NCBI RefSeq assembly: GCF_038432375.1
Contig: NZ_JBCAUS010000002.1
Location: forward strand, 620,001 to 684,000
DNA: 64,000 nt
From: Methanococcoides sp. LMO-2
GTDB lineage: Archaea; Halobacteriota; Methanosarcinia; Methanosarcinales; Methanosarcinaceae
Direction: 5' to 3'
Shown here: piece after piece, positions 1 to 9,368 of the stretch
How the letters are laid out: every line of letters starts with the position of its first letter
Position numbering within the stretch: the stretch's first letter is position 1
Translations under genes and position numbers: made by a program
Notes under the pieces: generated by a model
The model's database searches: none
Told to the model about the DNA's origin: nothing
The model's input: the letters and a program-made list of their open reading frames with translations, nothing else

Positions 1-249
1 CAAAAGGATGCCGAACTCCTCATCGGAATCACTGCCAGGATCATTCATTTCAGGAGGACGTTCAGAATGTGTTCTAGACCTGCTCCTTGGTGTCAATATA
101 ACTGCTTCAATGTCTTCTTCATCAATATCTTGAACACTATCCCCTGATATGGTCGCATCAGGGTTATTTTCAACGGCATTCTTCTGGTCTGCATCTTCAA
201 TGCCATCAGTCCTGCTGTCATTCAGGTTTTTTTCTGCCTCATTCACCAT
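1..249 (-). CDS. Acidic protein of unknown function, N-terminal part only
   Basis: An open frame runs from an ATG at 249 off the left edge of the window without a stop: 83 codons, so only the N-terminus is visible. The peptide is hydrophilic and rich in Asp, Glu, Asn and Ser, with a short basic patch (TPRSRSRTHSERPP, about residues 52-65). I see no membrane segment and recognise no domain; it looks like a disordered N-terminal tail. It is divergent from pheT, with about 220 bases between them. The reading frame is clear, the function is not. Confidence 0.55.
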   Translation of the reverse strand, partial: MVNEAEKNLNDSRTDGIEDADQKNAVENNPDATISGDSVQDIDEEDIEAVILTPRSRSRTHSERPPEMNDPGSDSDEEFGILL

Positions 250-468
250 TGTTACACCGCAAGGAGTCTGTGATCATAACAGACACAAAATGTGTCCTCT
301 ATTATCATAATGATAATTATTATTACACGTTATTAAAGTTATTGCATTTAAAAGAGCACATTGGAAAGAAAATTGATGAAAAATATTAAATCAAAAGCTA
401 CACATGTTCGTTCTATTATCGGTTCAAATTGCTAATGGTCATATAATATGACCGCGGAGATATCCCAC

Positions 469-2091
469 ATGCCAATAATTACCTTACAATATGAGGATCT
501 GGAATCACTCACACGTTCAGACAAGGATACGATCATTGACCGCGTACCAATGATAGGTGCGGACATCGAGCGTATTGAAAAAGAATCCATAGATATTGAG
601 TTCTTCCCCGACCGCCCTGACCTCTACAGTGTGGAAGGAGTAGCAAGGGCCATGCGTGGATTCATGAACATCGAAACCGGCCTTTGCCAGTATGATGTGA
701 CACCATCGGATATTAAGATTGAGCTTGATGACCAGATCGGGAACGTACGTCCGGTACTTGGCTGCGCAGTTGTAAGGGGGATCAAGTTCACATCCAGTTC
801 CATCAAATCCCTGATGGACCTGCAGGAATCCCTCCACTGGGGTCTTGGAAGGAACAGGAAGAAGGTATCCATTGGCGTCCATGATATGGCAAACATCACA
901 CCGCCATTCAAGTACCAGGCAGTAGATCCTGATTTTAAGTTCGTGCCTCTTGACTTCACAGAGCCAATGACAATGGACCAGATCCTTGCCGAGCATCCAA
1001 AGGGAGTCCGCTTTGCCGATATCCTTGAAGGAATGGACAAGTATCCGCTTATCACTGATTCAAAGGGAGATGTCCTTTCATTCCCACCAATCATTAACGG
1101 AACACTCACAAGAGTGGAAGAGAGCACAACAGACCTGTTCATTGATGTGACCGGTCTGGGAGACGCTGTCTATACCGCACTCAACATTGTAGTGACCGCT
1201 CTTGCAGAGAGAGGTGGCAAGGTCGAATCTGTGAATATCGTATATCCTGATGGAACTGAGAAAGTAACCCCTGACATGACACCTCGAGACCTCAAGCTCC
1301 CAAGGGCTGAGATCGATGAACTGATCGGCGTGGAACTTACCAACGAGGAGATCATCAACGAGCTTGAAAGAATGGGATTCGGTGCAAGCCTTGCTGACGA
1401 TGGGGAGAACTTCGACATACAGGTCCCATCATACAGGGCTGACATACTGCACAACTTCGATGTGATCGAGGATATTGCCATAGGATACGGTTTTGACAAG
1501 ATCCAGAGCGAGTTCCCGAAGAATGCCACAGTCGGTAGTGCTCACCCGATCTCACTTACAAGCAGTGCAATGCGTGAGATAATGGTAAGCCTGGGATACT
1601 CAGAAGTAATGCCTTTTACACTCACCAGCCAGAAGGTGCACTTTGAGTGGATGTGCCGTGAAGAGACAGATGATGTTACTTTCGTACTCCACCCCATAAG
1701 CGAGGACCAGACAATGGTCAGAACCACCATCCTGCCAAACCTCATGGAGATCTTCTCCCTGAACCAGCACCATGAGCTGCCACAGCGCATCTTTGAGGTA
1801 GGAGAGGTAGTTGTGAACGCAAAGAACAGGCTCCACCTTTCAGCCGCTTCAATTCATGCGCAGGCAAACTTCACAGAGATCAGGGAAGTCCTGGACGCTG
1901 TGATGAGGGAAAGGGACATCGCATACGAAGTTACCGAATCAACCGACCCTGCATTTATCGAAGGCAGGCGTGCTGACATCATTGTAGATGGCAGGAAGAT
2001 CGGAGCAATGGGCGAACTCTATCCCGGAGTTATCGTCAACTTTGGCCTTGGCCAGCCGGTCGTTGCTTTTGAGATCGACCTTTCAGAATAA
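469..2091 (+). CDS. pheT: Phenylalanyl-tRNA synthetase beta subunit, archaeal type
   Basis: Charges tRNA-Phe with phenylalanine as the beta half of the (alpha-beta)2 enzyme in the cytoplasm. The protein begins [12 protein letters not shown], as archaeal PheT proteins do, then has a B3/B4-type region, a B5 DNA-binding-like fold near residues 280-350 ([14 protein letters not shown]), and a catalytic-core-like C-terminal domain ending near [10 protein letters not shown]. At about 541 residues it has the short archaeal/eukaryotic length rather than the roughly 800 of bacteria. An upstream in-frame ATG at 448 exists, but GGAGA sits 9-10 bases before the ATG at 469, so I choose 469. pheS is not adjacent. 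A perfect-palindrome terminator follows. Confidence 0.95.
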   Translation: MPIITLQYEDLESLTRSDKDTIIDRVPMIGADIERIEKESIDIEFFPDRPDLYSVEGVARAMRGFMNIETGLCQYDVTPSDIKIELDDQIGNVRPVLGCAVVRGIKFTSSSIKSLMDLQESLHWGLGRNRKKVSIGVHDMANITPPFKYQAVDPDFKFVPLDFTEPMTMDQILAEHPKGVRFADILEGMDKYPLITDSKGDVLSFPPIINGTLTRVEESTTDLFIDVTGLGDAVYTALNIVVTALAERGGKVESVNIVYPDGTEKVTPDMTPRDLKLPRAEIDELIGVELTNEEIINELERMGFGASLADDGENFDIQVPSYRADILHNFDVIEDIAIGYGFDKIQSEFPKNATVGSAHPISLTSSAMREIMVSLGYSEVMPFTLTSQKVHFEWMCREETDDVTFVLHPISEDQTMVRTTILPNLMEIFSLNQHHELPQRIFEVGEVVVNAKNRLHLSAASIHAQANFTEIREVLDAVMRERDIAYEVTESTDPAFIEGRRADIIVDGRKIGAMGELYPGVIVNFGLGQPVVAFEIDLSE

Positions 2092-2120
2092 CATCAGATA
2101 TTGATACCTGATCATCAGTG

Positions 2121-2151
2121 TTCCCGGAGATCTCCGGGAAATCTCTTTTTT
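2121..2151 (+). terminator. Palindromic terminator after pheT
   Basis: A perfect 20-base palindrome, TTCCCGGAGATCTCCGGGAA (2121-2140), is followed by a T-rich stretch. It lies in the 58-base gap between convergent pheT and the rhomboid-like gene, so it could stop transcription from the left. Archaeal termination mainly needs the T-run; the strong hairpin is extra. Confidence 0.6.
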
Positions 2152-3031
2152 AGAATACCTCATTGAAACGCTCAAGCATAAGAGTGGACAATAACCCGAA
2201 TACATAGCCGGTGTAATGCCCCAGACTATTGATGATACCGGATTCATTTACGACCTCTTCAGGTATCAGCAAAGGCAGACCTATCAGGAAATATAAAAGG
2301 AGCAGATAAACCAGCAGGGCATAGATCACAATAAAATTTGATGAGCTCCGTGTAATGCCGGATCCGAAATACGAATGGAGCTTCGTAGAAACATAATCAA
2401 AAAAAGGCCTGTTGATGTAAGCAGTTACCAGCAGAAGCAGGGAAATTGCCAGATACATGTAAACGGGTACATTCAAATGAAAAAGAACCAGGAATAGGTT
2501 CAGAAAAATTAAGAAATAAATGAACTCATGCCCGATCTTAGGATAATAATATTTCTTGCAATACCTGTAGAAAGCGAACATCAGGTAAGCTACCAGAGCA
2601 CTTACGATCCCTGAATATCCCTGAACAGGAAATGGAAGACCAATGAAATACACCATTGAAAATGAAACAATGAATGGCAGGACAAAAGAAAACAACAGGA
2701 ACGATGTAATGAAAAATCTCCTGTTGGTCTCGAAATTGATAATAAGGAACATAATGACCAAATAAAATATCATATTTCCCATGAGGTGGGAATACGAGGA
2801 ATGGACATAGTTGGACAAAAATAGTGTCTCGATCTTTGGATCCAACGGGAAGAGAATAAAGTGGTCAAACTTCAGGTAATCCGGCAGAATGAACAGGATC
2901 AGAAGAAGAGACGGGATAAAAAGGAACAGAAGAAAGATGTCAGTATCCTTCCACCCTACGTTAAGGAAATGGAATTTGCTGATCTCATCTTTGATTCCAG
3001 ATTTCATAGATGATAATTGTCTGCAAAACAT
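2150..3031 (-). CDS. Rhomboid-like intramembrane serine protease
   Basis: A hydrophobic 293-residue protein with roughly seven membrane segments. Rhomboid landmarks are visible: HSSYSHLMGN at residues 77-86 matches the family's conserved His/Asn patch, GYSG at 138-141 gives the probable nucleophile Ser140, and GHYTGYVFG at 271-279 gives the partner His272. Rhomboids cleave transmembrane substrates within the lipid bilayer. The GxSG and H-x3-G spacing fits the family, but the rest is divergent and there is a hydrophilic N-terminus of about 30 residues. The next gene on its strand is the tRNA-Arg upstream, so it is probably monocistronic. An alternative start is Met9; neither has a clear ribosome site. 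Confidence 0.65.
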   Translation of the reverse strand: MFCRQLSSMKSGIKDEISKFHFLNVGWKDTDIFLLFLFIPSLLLILFILPDYLKFDHFILFPLDPKIETLFLSNYVHSSYSHLMGNMIFYLVIMFLIINFETNRRFFITSFLLFSFVLPFIVSFSMVYFIGLPFPVQGYSGIVSALVAYLMFAFYRYCKKYYYPKIGHEFIYFLIFLNLFLVLFHLNVPVYMYLAISLLLLVTAYINRPFFDYVSTKLHSYFGSGITRSSSNFIVIYALLVYLLLLYFLIGLPLLIPEEVVNESGIINSLGHYTGYVFGLLSTLMLERFNEVF

Positions 3032-3105
3032 TATAAGTTTTTGATAGAATCCGACAAATCAAAAAAGTCAGAGATAAGATCAGAATATAAAAATATCAAA
3101 AAATA

Positions 3106-3202
3106 CGGGCCCGCCGCGATTCGAACACGGGTCAATGGGTCTCTTCGGGGAATATTTTCCACTTCGAAGCCCATGAGGATATCCTGGCTACCCTACGAGC
3201 CC
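3106..3202 (-). tRNA. tRNA-Arg(TCG) with an anticodon-loop intron
   Basis: Read on the minus strand. The acceptor arms GGGCTCG (3202-3196) and CGGGCCC (3113-3107) pair with one G-U, and the discriminator is G at 3106. The D-loop carries AGCCAGGATA, the anticodon stem is ATGGG/CCCAT, and the T-arm is CCGTG-TTCGAAT-CGCGG. The anticodon loop reads C-T-TCG-A and is interrupted after position 37 by about 23 bases (roughly 3141-3163); CTTCG and CGAAG around it can form the bulge-helix-bulge recognised by the archaeal splicing endonuclease. The mature tRNA would be about 74 nt with no encoded CCA. Confidence 0.88.
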
Positions 3203-3337
3203 TTTAAGCTTAGAATTGCGTTGTATCATTGCGATGTTTTGTATTAAATCTTTCTATCATAAAAATGGTGCCATGAAACATAGTTCAGAGGGATGCTTGC
3301 TAATTTTTACCCATCTATAAACCCATTTCTTGACACT

Positions 3338-4114
3338 TTATTTCCCCATGAGGGAATACCGGATCGCCACCGAAATAAGAATTAACACAACACCCAATAT
3401 TCTGCTGAAATAACTCTCAAAGAATATACGAAGCCTTTCATGGCGAAGATACATCAGGCGCGAACCTATCTGACCGCCCACCAGTGCTGTCAGGCCCATT
3501 CCGGCAAGCAAGAAAAGATCGATCTGCAAATTGCCAATATGGGAGAGAAAACCAAAGAGGGATGAGAAAAGGACCACTAGAGCGGATGTGGCTGGTGCTT
3601 CCTTTATTCCAAATCCCAGAAGCAGAAGCGCAGGGACCAGGAATGTACCACCACCGATCCCCAGCATACCTGCAAGGATACCAATGAAAAGCCCGAGAGA
3701 TATGCCAAGGATCAAACGTTTCTTCTGACTGGCTTTTAAACCTCGTTCAGATTTTCCGATCCTCTTCGAGAATATCATGGTAAAACCTGCAAGTGCCACT
3801 ATAAGACTAAACACATTCAGGGTTGTATTTTCAGGAACAGACTGTGATATTAAAGCCCCGAATGGCGCAGCGATGGCCGAAGCTGCGATGAAGGGGGCTG
3901 CAGTGTGAAAATCCACCATCTTTTTTTTGATATAGGTTATGGATGCTGAAAATGTTGTAACCACATTCAACAGCAAAGCGATGGTGATCGCGGTCAAAAG
4001 GTCCATTCCAAGCCAGTATAGAAGCGGTACATAGATTATGGCACCACCCATTCCCAGGAATGAGAAAAGGATAGAAAGGAAGAAAACGATGGCAATGTAG
4101 AAAATTGGGTCCAT
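3338..4114 (-). CDS. TauE/SafE-family sulfite/sulfonate exporter-like permease
   Basis: A 258-residue integral membrane protein with about eight helices in two related halves. Both halves contain the Gly-rich motif typical of TauE/SafE (DUF81) proteins: FSFLGMGGAIIYVPLL near residues 17-32 and AGMLGIGGGTFLVPALLL near 147-164. Members move anions such as sulfite, sulfonates or sulfoacetate across the membrane; the substrate here is not evident. GGTGGA lies upstream of the ATG at 4114. It is on the same strand as the downstream part of the K+-channel cluster, separated by about 70 bases, and may be its own unit. Confidence 0.85.
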   Translation of the reverse strand: MDPIFYIAIVFFLSILFSFLGMGGAIIYVPLLYWLGMDLLTAITIALLLNVVTTFSASITYIKKKMVDFHTAAPFIAASAIAAPFGALISQSVPENTTLNVFSLIVALAGFTMIFSKRIGKSERGLKASQKKRLILGISLGLFIGILAGMLGIGGGTFLVPALLLLGFGIKEAPATSALVVLFSSLFGFLSHIGNLQIDLFLLAGMGLTALVGGQIGSRLMYLRHERLRIFFESYFSRILGVVLILISVAIRYSLMGK

Positions 4115-4186
4115 GAATATATTTCCACCAAAAAGATATCAATTATTTAAATTCCGGTTAGTCCTGATCAGTCCCGCCAATCATAG

Positions 4187-4873
4187 TTAATCCTGTTTAA
4201 TGAAGACATTCCTGAACTTTTCGATCTGCTCCCTGTTTCCAACAACTGCGATGGTATCCCCCACCTCCAGAACGAAGGAAGAAGGAAGAGACGTGGTCAC
4301 AGAGCCACTTCTTTCCACACCTATGATACGGCAGTCGAACTTGCCTACAATATCAAGATAGCCTATGCTATTACCAACCATGGAAGAGCCTTCTTTAAGC
4401 TGGTACTTCTGGATCTCAATGCCTTCGTAGAGCACAATATCCTCATAAAACTGATAGCATTCCGGTTTTGTACAGGTGGATGTGATCTTCGCAAGCAATT
4501 GACCGGCTACAATGGAAAGCGATCCGACATAATCCGCACCGGCCTTGTAGAGCTTATCAATGGAATTCACCGAATTCGCACGGGAGAATATTATGCAATC
4601 AGGCTTGAGACCACGTGCCATAAGAGTTGCAAAGATGGCTTCAGTATCGATATTCAAGGTGATGATCACTGTTGATGCTTCTTCAATGCCTGCCTCTTTG
4701 AGAACAGATTCATCAGTCCCGTCACCAATTACATAATCAAAATTGACGTTTGAAAATCCTGCCCCGGTTTTGTCTACCACTGTGAAATGAACACCGTTCT
4801 CAATAAATACTTCAATTATACGTTTGCCAACGTCACCATAGCCAAGTACGATCAAATGTTCATTGGTTATCAT
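4187..4873 (-). CDS. TrkA-type K+ regulator (RCK_N plus RCK_C)
   Basis: A soluble 228-residue protein with an N-terminal Rossmann NAD-binding domain (LGYGDVGKRIIE near residues 9-20) and a C-terminal TrkA_C/RCK_C domain (about 140-225, ending in VGDTIAVVGNREQIEKF). Such proteins bind nucleotides and gate K+ channels or Trk/Ktr transporters. It begins 12 bases after the stop of the K+ channel gene, behind AAAGGAGT, so the two are almost certainly one operon. It may act as a separate regulatory subunit for that channel, which already has its own RCK module, or serve a transporter elsewhere. Confidence 0.85.
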   Translation of the reverse strand: MITNEHLIVLGYGDVGKRIIEVFIENGVHFTVVDKTGAGFSNVNFDYVIGDGTDESVLKEAGIEEASTVIITLNIDTEAIFATLMARGLKPDCIIFSRANSVNSIDKLYKAGADYVGSLSIVAGQLLAKITSTCTKPECYQFYEDIVLYEGIEIQKYQLKEGSSMVGNSIGYLDIVGKFDCRIIGVERSGSVTTSLPSSFVLEVGDTIAVVGNREQIEKFRNVFIKQD

Positions 4874-4885
4874 GATGTTACTCCT

Positions 4886-5890
4886 TTAATCGGTCAGTTT
4901 ACCCAGTCTCTGAAGCTGTTCCATGGTACCTACTGCAATAATTACAGTGTTCTCTTTAATGATATCAGCAGGGTTGATGTTAAAAGTGAGCTGACCGCCT
5001 TTTCTTAATCCTACAATGGTAGCTCCGGTCTTTTCCTGCACATTTGCCTGTGCAAGCGTCTTTCCGATCAATTCGCTTTTTGAGTAAATAGGGAACTCTA
5101 TGATCCTGCAGCCGTCAAAGAACTCAGTGGTCCCGAAAAGCACACCAAGATAAGGATCAACTGCCTTCTTTGCAAAAAAGCGGCCCAGGACCAGTTTAGG
5201 CGAAATTACACGATCAGCACCCGCATACTTCAGGTACTTTATCTTGGAAGCATCCTCTGCTACGGCAATTATCCTGACCTGACTTACTTTTCTTGCAGTA
5301 AGGACTATGTTCGCATTCTCATTGTCCGACTGGTTCGCAATGAGAAAACGTGCGGAATTTACGTTAGCATTTTCAAGTGTGATCTCATCAGCAGGGTCAC
5401 CATAGATACAGGAGATATTCTCTTTGGTCAGTTTTCGAAGAGCTTCTTCATCTTCCGACACAATGACAAAGCTTGTGTTCTGTTCTCTGAACTCCTCCAC
5501 AAGGGTCTCCACAAGAGGATTATAACCGCATACAATGATATGATCCGAGAACTTCTTTGGCACCTTGACAGCCAGAGGGAGCTTCATGGTCTTCTCGAAC
5601 CATGGGGTAATGACCAGCGTGATCAGTATTCCAAAGAACAATGGAATTCCTGATACCTGAACAATTATGGAAAAGATCTTCCCGATCTCTGACATGAAGA
5701 CTATATCCCCATAACCAACCGTAGTTACGGAAGCAATAACCCAGTAAAGCGCATTTATCAGAGTGGCATACTCATACTGCCCCTCGTACACCATAAGATG
5801 CATGAAGATCAGCATATAGACCACAACAACAGCAATTGACATGCCAATATAAGCTGCAATTGATGAAGTCAGGAATTTTGGATATCTCAT
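4886..5890 (-). CDS. MthK-like two-helix K+ channel with RCK domains
   Basis: A 334-residue channel. Residues 10-33 form the first helix, the pore helix and selectivity filter carry TVGYGD (57-62), and a second helix covers about 70-95. A cytoplasmic Rossmann RCK_N domain follows (DHIIVCGYNPLVETL near 112-126), then RCK_C to the end. This matches ligand-gated archaeal channels such as MthK, which open on Ca2+ or nucleotide binding to a gating ring of RCK domains. The start is backed by AGAGGGGA just upstream. It is followed by a stand-alone TrkA-type protein in the same operon. Confidence 0.9.
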   Translation of the reverse strand: MRYPKFLTSSIAAYIGMSIAVVVVYMLIFMHLMVYEGQYEYATLINALYWVIASVTTVGYGDIVFMSEIGKIFSIIVQVSGIPLFFGILITLVITPWFEKTMKLPLAVKVPKKFSDHIIVCGYNPLVETLVEEFREQNTSFVIVSEDEEALRKLTKENISCIYGDPADEITLENANVNSARFLIANQSDNENANIVLTARKVSQVRIIAVAEDASKIKYLKYAGADRVISPKLVLGRFFAKKAVDPYLGVLFGTTEFFDGCRIIEFPIYSKSELIGKTLAQANVQEKTGATIVGLRKGGQLTFNINPADIIKENTVIIAVGTMEQLQRLGKLTD

Positions 5891-5958
5891 CTCATTTCCC
5901 CTCTGATCTTTTTATGCCATTCTTAATGTATCATAACCTTGTCCCATGCCGTAGACCA

Positions 5959-7701
5959 TCAGAAGCCATGCACAATGTATGGACCGAATATCATGAACAG
6001 GAAGGATATAAGGATCACAAATGTGAAAGTTGCTGCAATAGCTGCTGAGATATTTGCTGCCCTTTCCTCATCCGGTACGATCCTGCCGACAAACGAACGC
6101 AGATAGTCCTTGAATACGTGTCCTCCGTCAAGTGGTACTGCCGGGAGACAATTGAACAGGCCTACATAGAAGTTGAGCCAACCTATCCATAGCAGAGCAT
6201 TTGCGATCCAGAAAACACCTATACCAAGTGGCTCACCCCATCCTACAGGATGGTAGAACTGCGCAAGTGTGCCACTAAATCCAGGGAAACCTTCTCCTGC
6301 AAATCCAACGATCGGAAGTCCCAGAAGAATAATCCAGCCGACAAAACCGGTCATCATTGAAGGTATTGAACGCAGGGCTTCAAGGTATGCCTTTGCGGGG
6401 AACTCACCTACGGTAATACCAAGAGGTGTGATATTAAGTCCGTTGGAACCATAATAAACGCCAAGGAAACCTTTTTCGGTGGCACCGTCAGGATGGGAAA
6501 CCAGTTCTACTTCATAGAAAGCAGACGATCCATTTCCTTTCGGACCATCGACCATAACTGTTTCCACAAGTATGGTCTGACCCACTTTGGTCGAGTTCAT
6601 GAAAAGTACAAAGTCATCTGATGAATTTATTTGGGTACCATCAATTTTGATGATCATCATTCCCTGTTCAATTCCCACTGCTTCAGCAGGTGAATCAGGA
6701 ACAACATCATTCACATAGATACCTTTAACGTCTTCAACAGTATCTTCCCCGACCTGAACATCATAGACCGATACAACACTATCTTTGGCTGCATATACCT
6801 GTACAACAGTACCCGGTTCAACACTACTAACGTATAACAGGATATCGTTTGCTTTTTCAATTGGAGTATCATCGATCTGCGTAATGACCATATTGTCCTG
6901 AATTCCCGCGAAATCTGCCGGAGAGTCAGAAGTAACATTGACTACCATGGCATCACTAAGAGGTGCTATCGCACCAAGCACAGGACCGAACAGCAGTATT
7001 AAAGCAATGGCTGCGACCACGAAATTGGACATGACGCCTGCGGCCAGGATCCTTGCCCTCTGCTCCCTTGTAGCCATCTTACTTTTATCGGGTTCCTTTT
7101 CCAGGCCAAGGATCTTCCTTTCAATAGGTCCTTCAGTGGAGCCTACCTCCTGATCCTTGTTATCCGCCTTTACTCCGAAAAGTTCTTCCTCATCCGGTTC
7201 AGCGAAGCCGCCGATCGGAACAATTGCCAGCAGGATACCCATGGATTTTACCCTGATGCCTTCTACTTTACACAATATGGCGTGTGAGAACTCATGTACC
7301 ACAAGCGTGACAAGAAGAGCTATCACACCCCAGGAAAGAGGTATGAACTCATTAACACCAGGGATCAGGAAAATGTTCCTTGCCTCATTGAACTTCCCGG
7401 GCTCAGGTAGCGTATTGTCCCCTATGGATGAAAGCATGGCGACATCCGATACCACTATGACAAGGAACATGGCAAACATTCCAATGAACATCAACACTAT
7501 CCCGACGTTTGCAAATAATTTCCATGCACTTTTAGGCTTTGCAAGGAAGTCCAGGAGTTTCTGCCCCCTGACAGTCCTTATCATAAGAACAGGGCCATAG
7601 GTAGAGATGTTGTATCGCTCAAGTATGCCCTTTTTGTCGAGGATCGATACGATGACCCAGTACAAAAGGAAGAATGCCATTAAAATTCTGGTTTCTATCA
7701 A
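5959..7701 (-). CDS. Site-2-protease-type membrane zinc metalloprotease with PDZ domains
   Basis: A 580-residue M50-family protease. HEFSH at 136-140 supplies the zinc ligands and catalytic Glu inside a membrane helix, and PAVPLDGGH near 530 supplies the third ligand Asp. Between them lie two PDZ domains (about 240-325 and 325-410) that usually restrict or guide substrates. S2P proteases perform regulated intramembrane proteolysis, often of anti-sigma or membrane-bound regulators; targets here are unknown. The start codon is TTG at 7701, preceded by CCGGAGAA at correct spacing; the first in-frame ATG is at 7680. It is transcribed towards the K+ channel gene, with a gap of about 70 bases. Confidence 0.9.
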   Translation of the reverse strand: MIETRILMAFFLLYWVIVSILDKKGILERYNISTYGPVLMIRTVRGQKLLDFLAKPKSAWKLFANVGIVLMFIGMFAMFLVIVVSDVAMLSSIGDNTLPEPGKFNEARNIFLIPGVNEFIPLSWGVIALLVTLVVHEFSHAILCKVEGIRVKSMGILLAIVPIGGFAEPDEEELFGVKADNKDQEVGSTEGPIERKILGLEKEPDKSKMATREQRARILAAGVMSNFVVAAIALILLFGPVLGAIAPLSDAMVVNVTSDSPADFAGIQDNMVITQIDDTPIEKANDILLYVSSVEPGTVVQVYAAKDSVVSVYDVQVGEDTVEDVKGIYVNDVVPDSPAEAVGIEQGMMIIKIDGTQINSSDDFVLFMNSTKVGQTILVETVMVDGPKGNGSSAFYEVELVSHPDGATEKGFLGVYYGSNGLNITPLGITVGEFPAKAYLEALRSIPSMMTGFVGWIILLGLPIVGFAGEGFPGFSGTLAQFYHPVGWGEPLGIGVFWIANALLWIGWLNFYVGLFNCLPAVPLDGGHVFKDYLRSFVGRIVPDEERAANISAAIAATFTFVILISFLFMIFGPYIVHGF

Positions 7702-7809
7702 ATGAATTCTCCGGAATTATATGTAAGTATAAGACGATGCATTTTCAACTAATCTGGTATCTGTTCGTATAAAAGATATGCTATTAACAGCAAAATTCAA
7801 GCGTTATTG

Positions 7810-8268
7810 TCAGAACATATCAGATGAGAAAGCACCGAATTGCTGGGCAAAGTTCAACTGGTCCACCTCTTCCCAGTCCTCAGCGATCAGGCCATCCTCT
7901 ATACGCGTAATGGTAATACCGGTAAACCGCACCGGCTTGCGTGTGGGGGGTACCCCCTGGAAGTCAGCAAGATGTGTACCGCTGGCAGTCCATCTGGTCA
8001 CAACCCGGTCACCTTCAGCAATTACGTCATTGATAATAAACTGCAGATCAGGAAGCGCTTTATGAATTGATTCCATAAATTCCATAAGAGAATCAAGGTC
8101 CAGGTCTTCGCCACCAAAATGTATCTGGTAGTCCGGGCTGCATTTATCAGTCAGTTGTTTTGGATGCCAACCCTGATCTGAAATTCCCAAAACCAGTTCT
8201 TTGTTCCTTTCTTCAATACTGCGAGGATCGAAGGATGGATCGTTCTCAGGTATAGTTGCCGTCATCAT
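7810..8268 (-). CDS. SnoaL-like (NTF2-fold) ester-cyclase family protein
   Basis: A soluble 152-residue protein of the NTF2-like fold. The run DLQFIINDVIAEGDRVVTRW, then ASGTHLADFQGVPPTRKPVR and GLIAEDWEEVDQL, is typical of SnoaL-like polyketide-cyclase/ester-cyclase proteins. Most prokaryotic members have no known reaction, so the name describes the fold. The gene stands alone between the site-2 protease and the tRNA-Leu promoter. Two adjacent ATGs (8268, 8265) can serve as the start and there is no clear ribosome site. Confidence 0.8.
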   Translation of the reverse strand: MMTATIPENDPSFDPRSIEERNKELVLGISDQGWHPKQLTDKCSPDYQIHFGGEDLDLDSLMEFMESIHKALPDLQFIINDVIAEGDRVVTRWTASGTHLADFQGVPPTRKPVRFTGITITRIEDGLIAEDWEEVDQLNFAQQFGAFSSDMF

Positions 8269-8383
8269 TAAAACAGAATTACCTACTCTTTAATAAATAT
8301 ATTTCAAAGAAAAGCATCATTTTGCGTAAAATATACTATTGAAACCCACTCAGAAGATAAAAAATAATCGAGCGACAGATAAG

Positions 8384-8390
8384 TTTATAA
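8384..8390 (+). promoter_or_regulatory. TATA box of the tRNA-Leu/fumarase transcript
   Basis: AAGTTTATAA (8381-8390) is a good archaeal box A, 37 bases before the tRNA-Leu 5' end. Because only 16 bases separate the tRNA from the fumarase start codon, this is also the only obvious promoter for the fumarase genes. Confidence 0.55.
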
Positions 8391-8426
8391 CAAATACGGC
8401 TATTTTTGGTAACATATTTCTCGAAT

Positions 8427-8512
8427 GCGGGAGTAACCAAGTGGCCAACGGTGGCAGACTCAAGATCTGCTCGTGTAGACGTTCGGGGGTTCGAATCCCT
8501 TCTCCCGCACCA
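8427..8512 (+). tRNA. tRNA-Leu(CAA) with encoded CCA
   Basis: The acceptor arms GCGGGAG (8427-8433) and CTCCCGC (8502-8508) pair perfectly, followed by discriminator A and an encoded CCA (8510-8512). The anticodon arm is GCAGA-CTCAAGA-TCTGC, giving anticodon CAA. A long variable arm (TCGTGTAGACGTTCG region) marks it as a class II tRNA, and the T-arm carries GGTTCGAATCC. The fumarase alpha gene begins 16 bases after the CCA. Confidence 0.93.
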
Positions 8513-8528
8513 TTTAAGGTGATCTTTT

Positions 8529-9368
8529 TTGACCGGCAATATAACTTATGATGCTGTAGTTGAAGCCACTTTTAACATAATAAAGGAAGCTGAGACCATC
8601 CTTCCTGAAGATGTAGTAAAGGCTCTTGAAACAGCAAAAGAGAACGAATCGAGCGATGTTGCAAGATCGCAGATAGAAGCGATCCTTAAGAACATTGAGA
8701 TCGCAGGGAACAATACCATACCACTTTGTCAGGATACAGGCATCCTCATATTCTACGTAGAGATCGGCAGGGAACTTAACATCGACTTTGATATTAAGGG
8801 AGCTATACTGGAAGCCACAAGAACAGCAACCCAACAGGTGCCTTTGCGGCCAAATGCCGTTGACCCGATCACCCGAAGCAACAGCAGCGATAATACAGGC
8901 GAGGGACTTCCGGATATCAAATACGACTTCGTGGTAGGCAACCAGCTGAAGATAACTGTGGCTCCAAAGGGTGCAGGTTCAGAGAACATGAGCACATTGA
9001 AAATGATGAACCCGACTGAACTTGGGAGCATTGAAGATCTCATCGTCGAGACCGTGCTCAACGCCGGAGGAAGACCATGCCCACCTGTTATCGTAGGTGT
9101 TGGAATAGGAGGTTCTTTCGACAAAGCAGCAAGGCTTGCAAAATCCTCACTTTTACGAGATGTGGATGACATGAACGATGACGAGAAGAAGATCCTTGCC
9201 AGGATCAATTCGCTTGGCATCGGACCAATGGGGCTTGGCGGAGATACCACTGCCCTTGCAGTTCACGTTGGAAAATCCTACTGCCATACAGCATCCCTGC
9301 CTGTGGCCATCAATATCCAATGCTGGGCAAACCGGCATGCTTCAGTGATCCTTGGAGGTGAGGAATAA
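8529..9368 (+). CDS. fumA: Fumarate hydratase class I, alpha (N-terminal) subunit
   Basis: The larger half of the two-subunit oxygen-sensitive [4Fe-4S] fumarase that interconverts fumarate and malate in the incomplete reductive TCA pathway of methanogens. Family motifs include [16 protein letters not shown] near residues 60-75, a likely cluster Cys (C63), [16 protein letters not shown] near 180-195, and [14 protein letters not shown] near 236-249. The start is TTG at 8529 with AAGGTGAT just before it; a TGA stop at 8520-8522 is in the same frame, so no earlier start is possible. It follows tRNA-Leu by 16 bases and its stop overlaps the beta gene start (TAATG). Confidence 0.92.
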   Translation: MTGNITYDAVVEATFNIIKEAETILPEDVVKALETAKENESSDVARSQIEAILKNIEIAGNNTIPLCQDTGILIFYVEIGRELNIDFDIKGAILEATRTATQQVPLRPNAVDPITRSNSSDNTGEGLPDIKYDFVVGNQLKITVAPKGAGSENMSTLKMMNPTELGSIEDLIVETVLNAGGRPCPPVIVGVGIGGSFDKAARLAKSSLLRDVDDMNDDEKKILARINSLGIGPMGLGGDTTALAVHVGKSYCHTASLPVAINIQCWANRHASVILGGEE

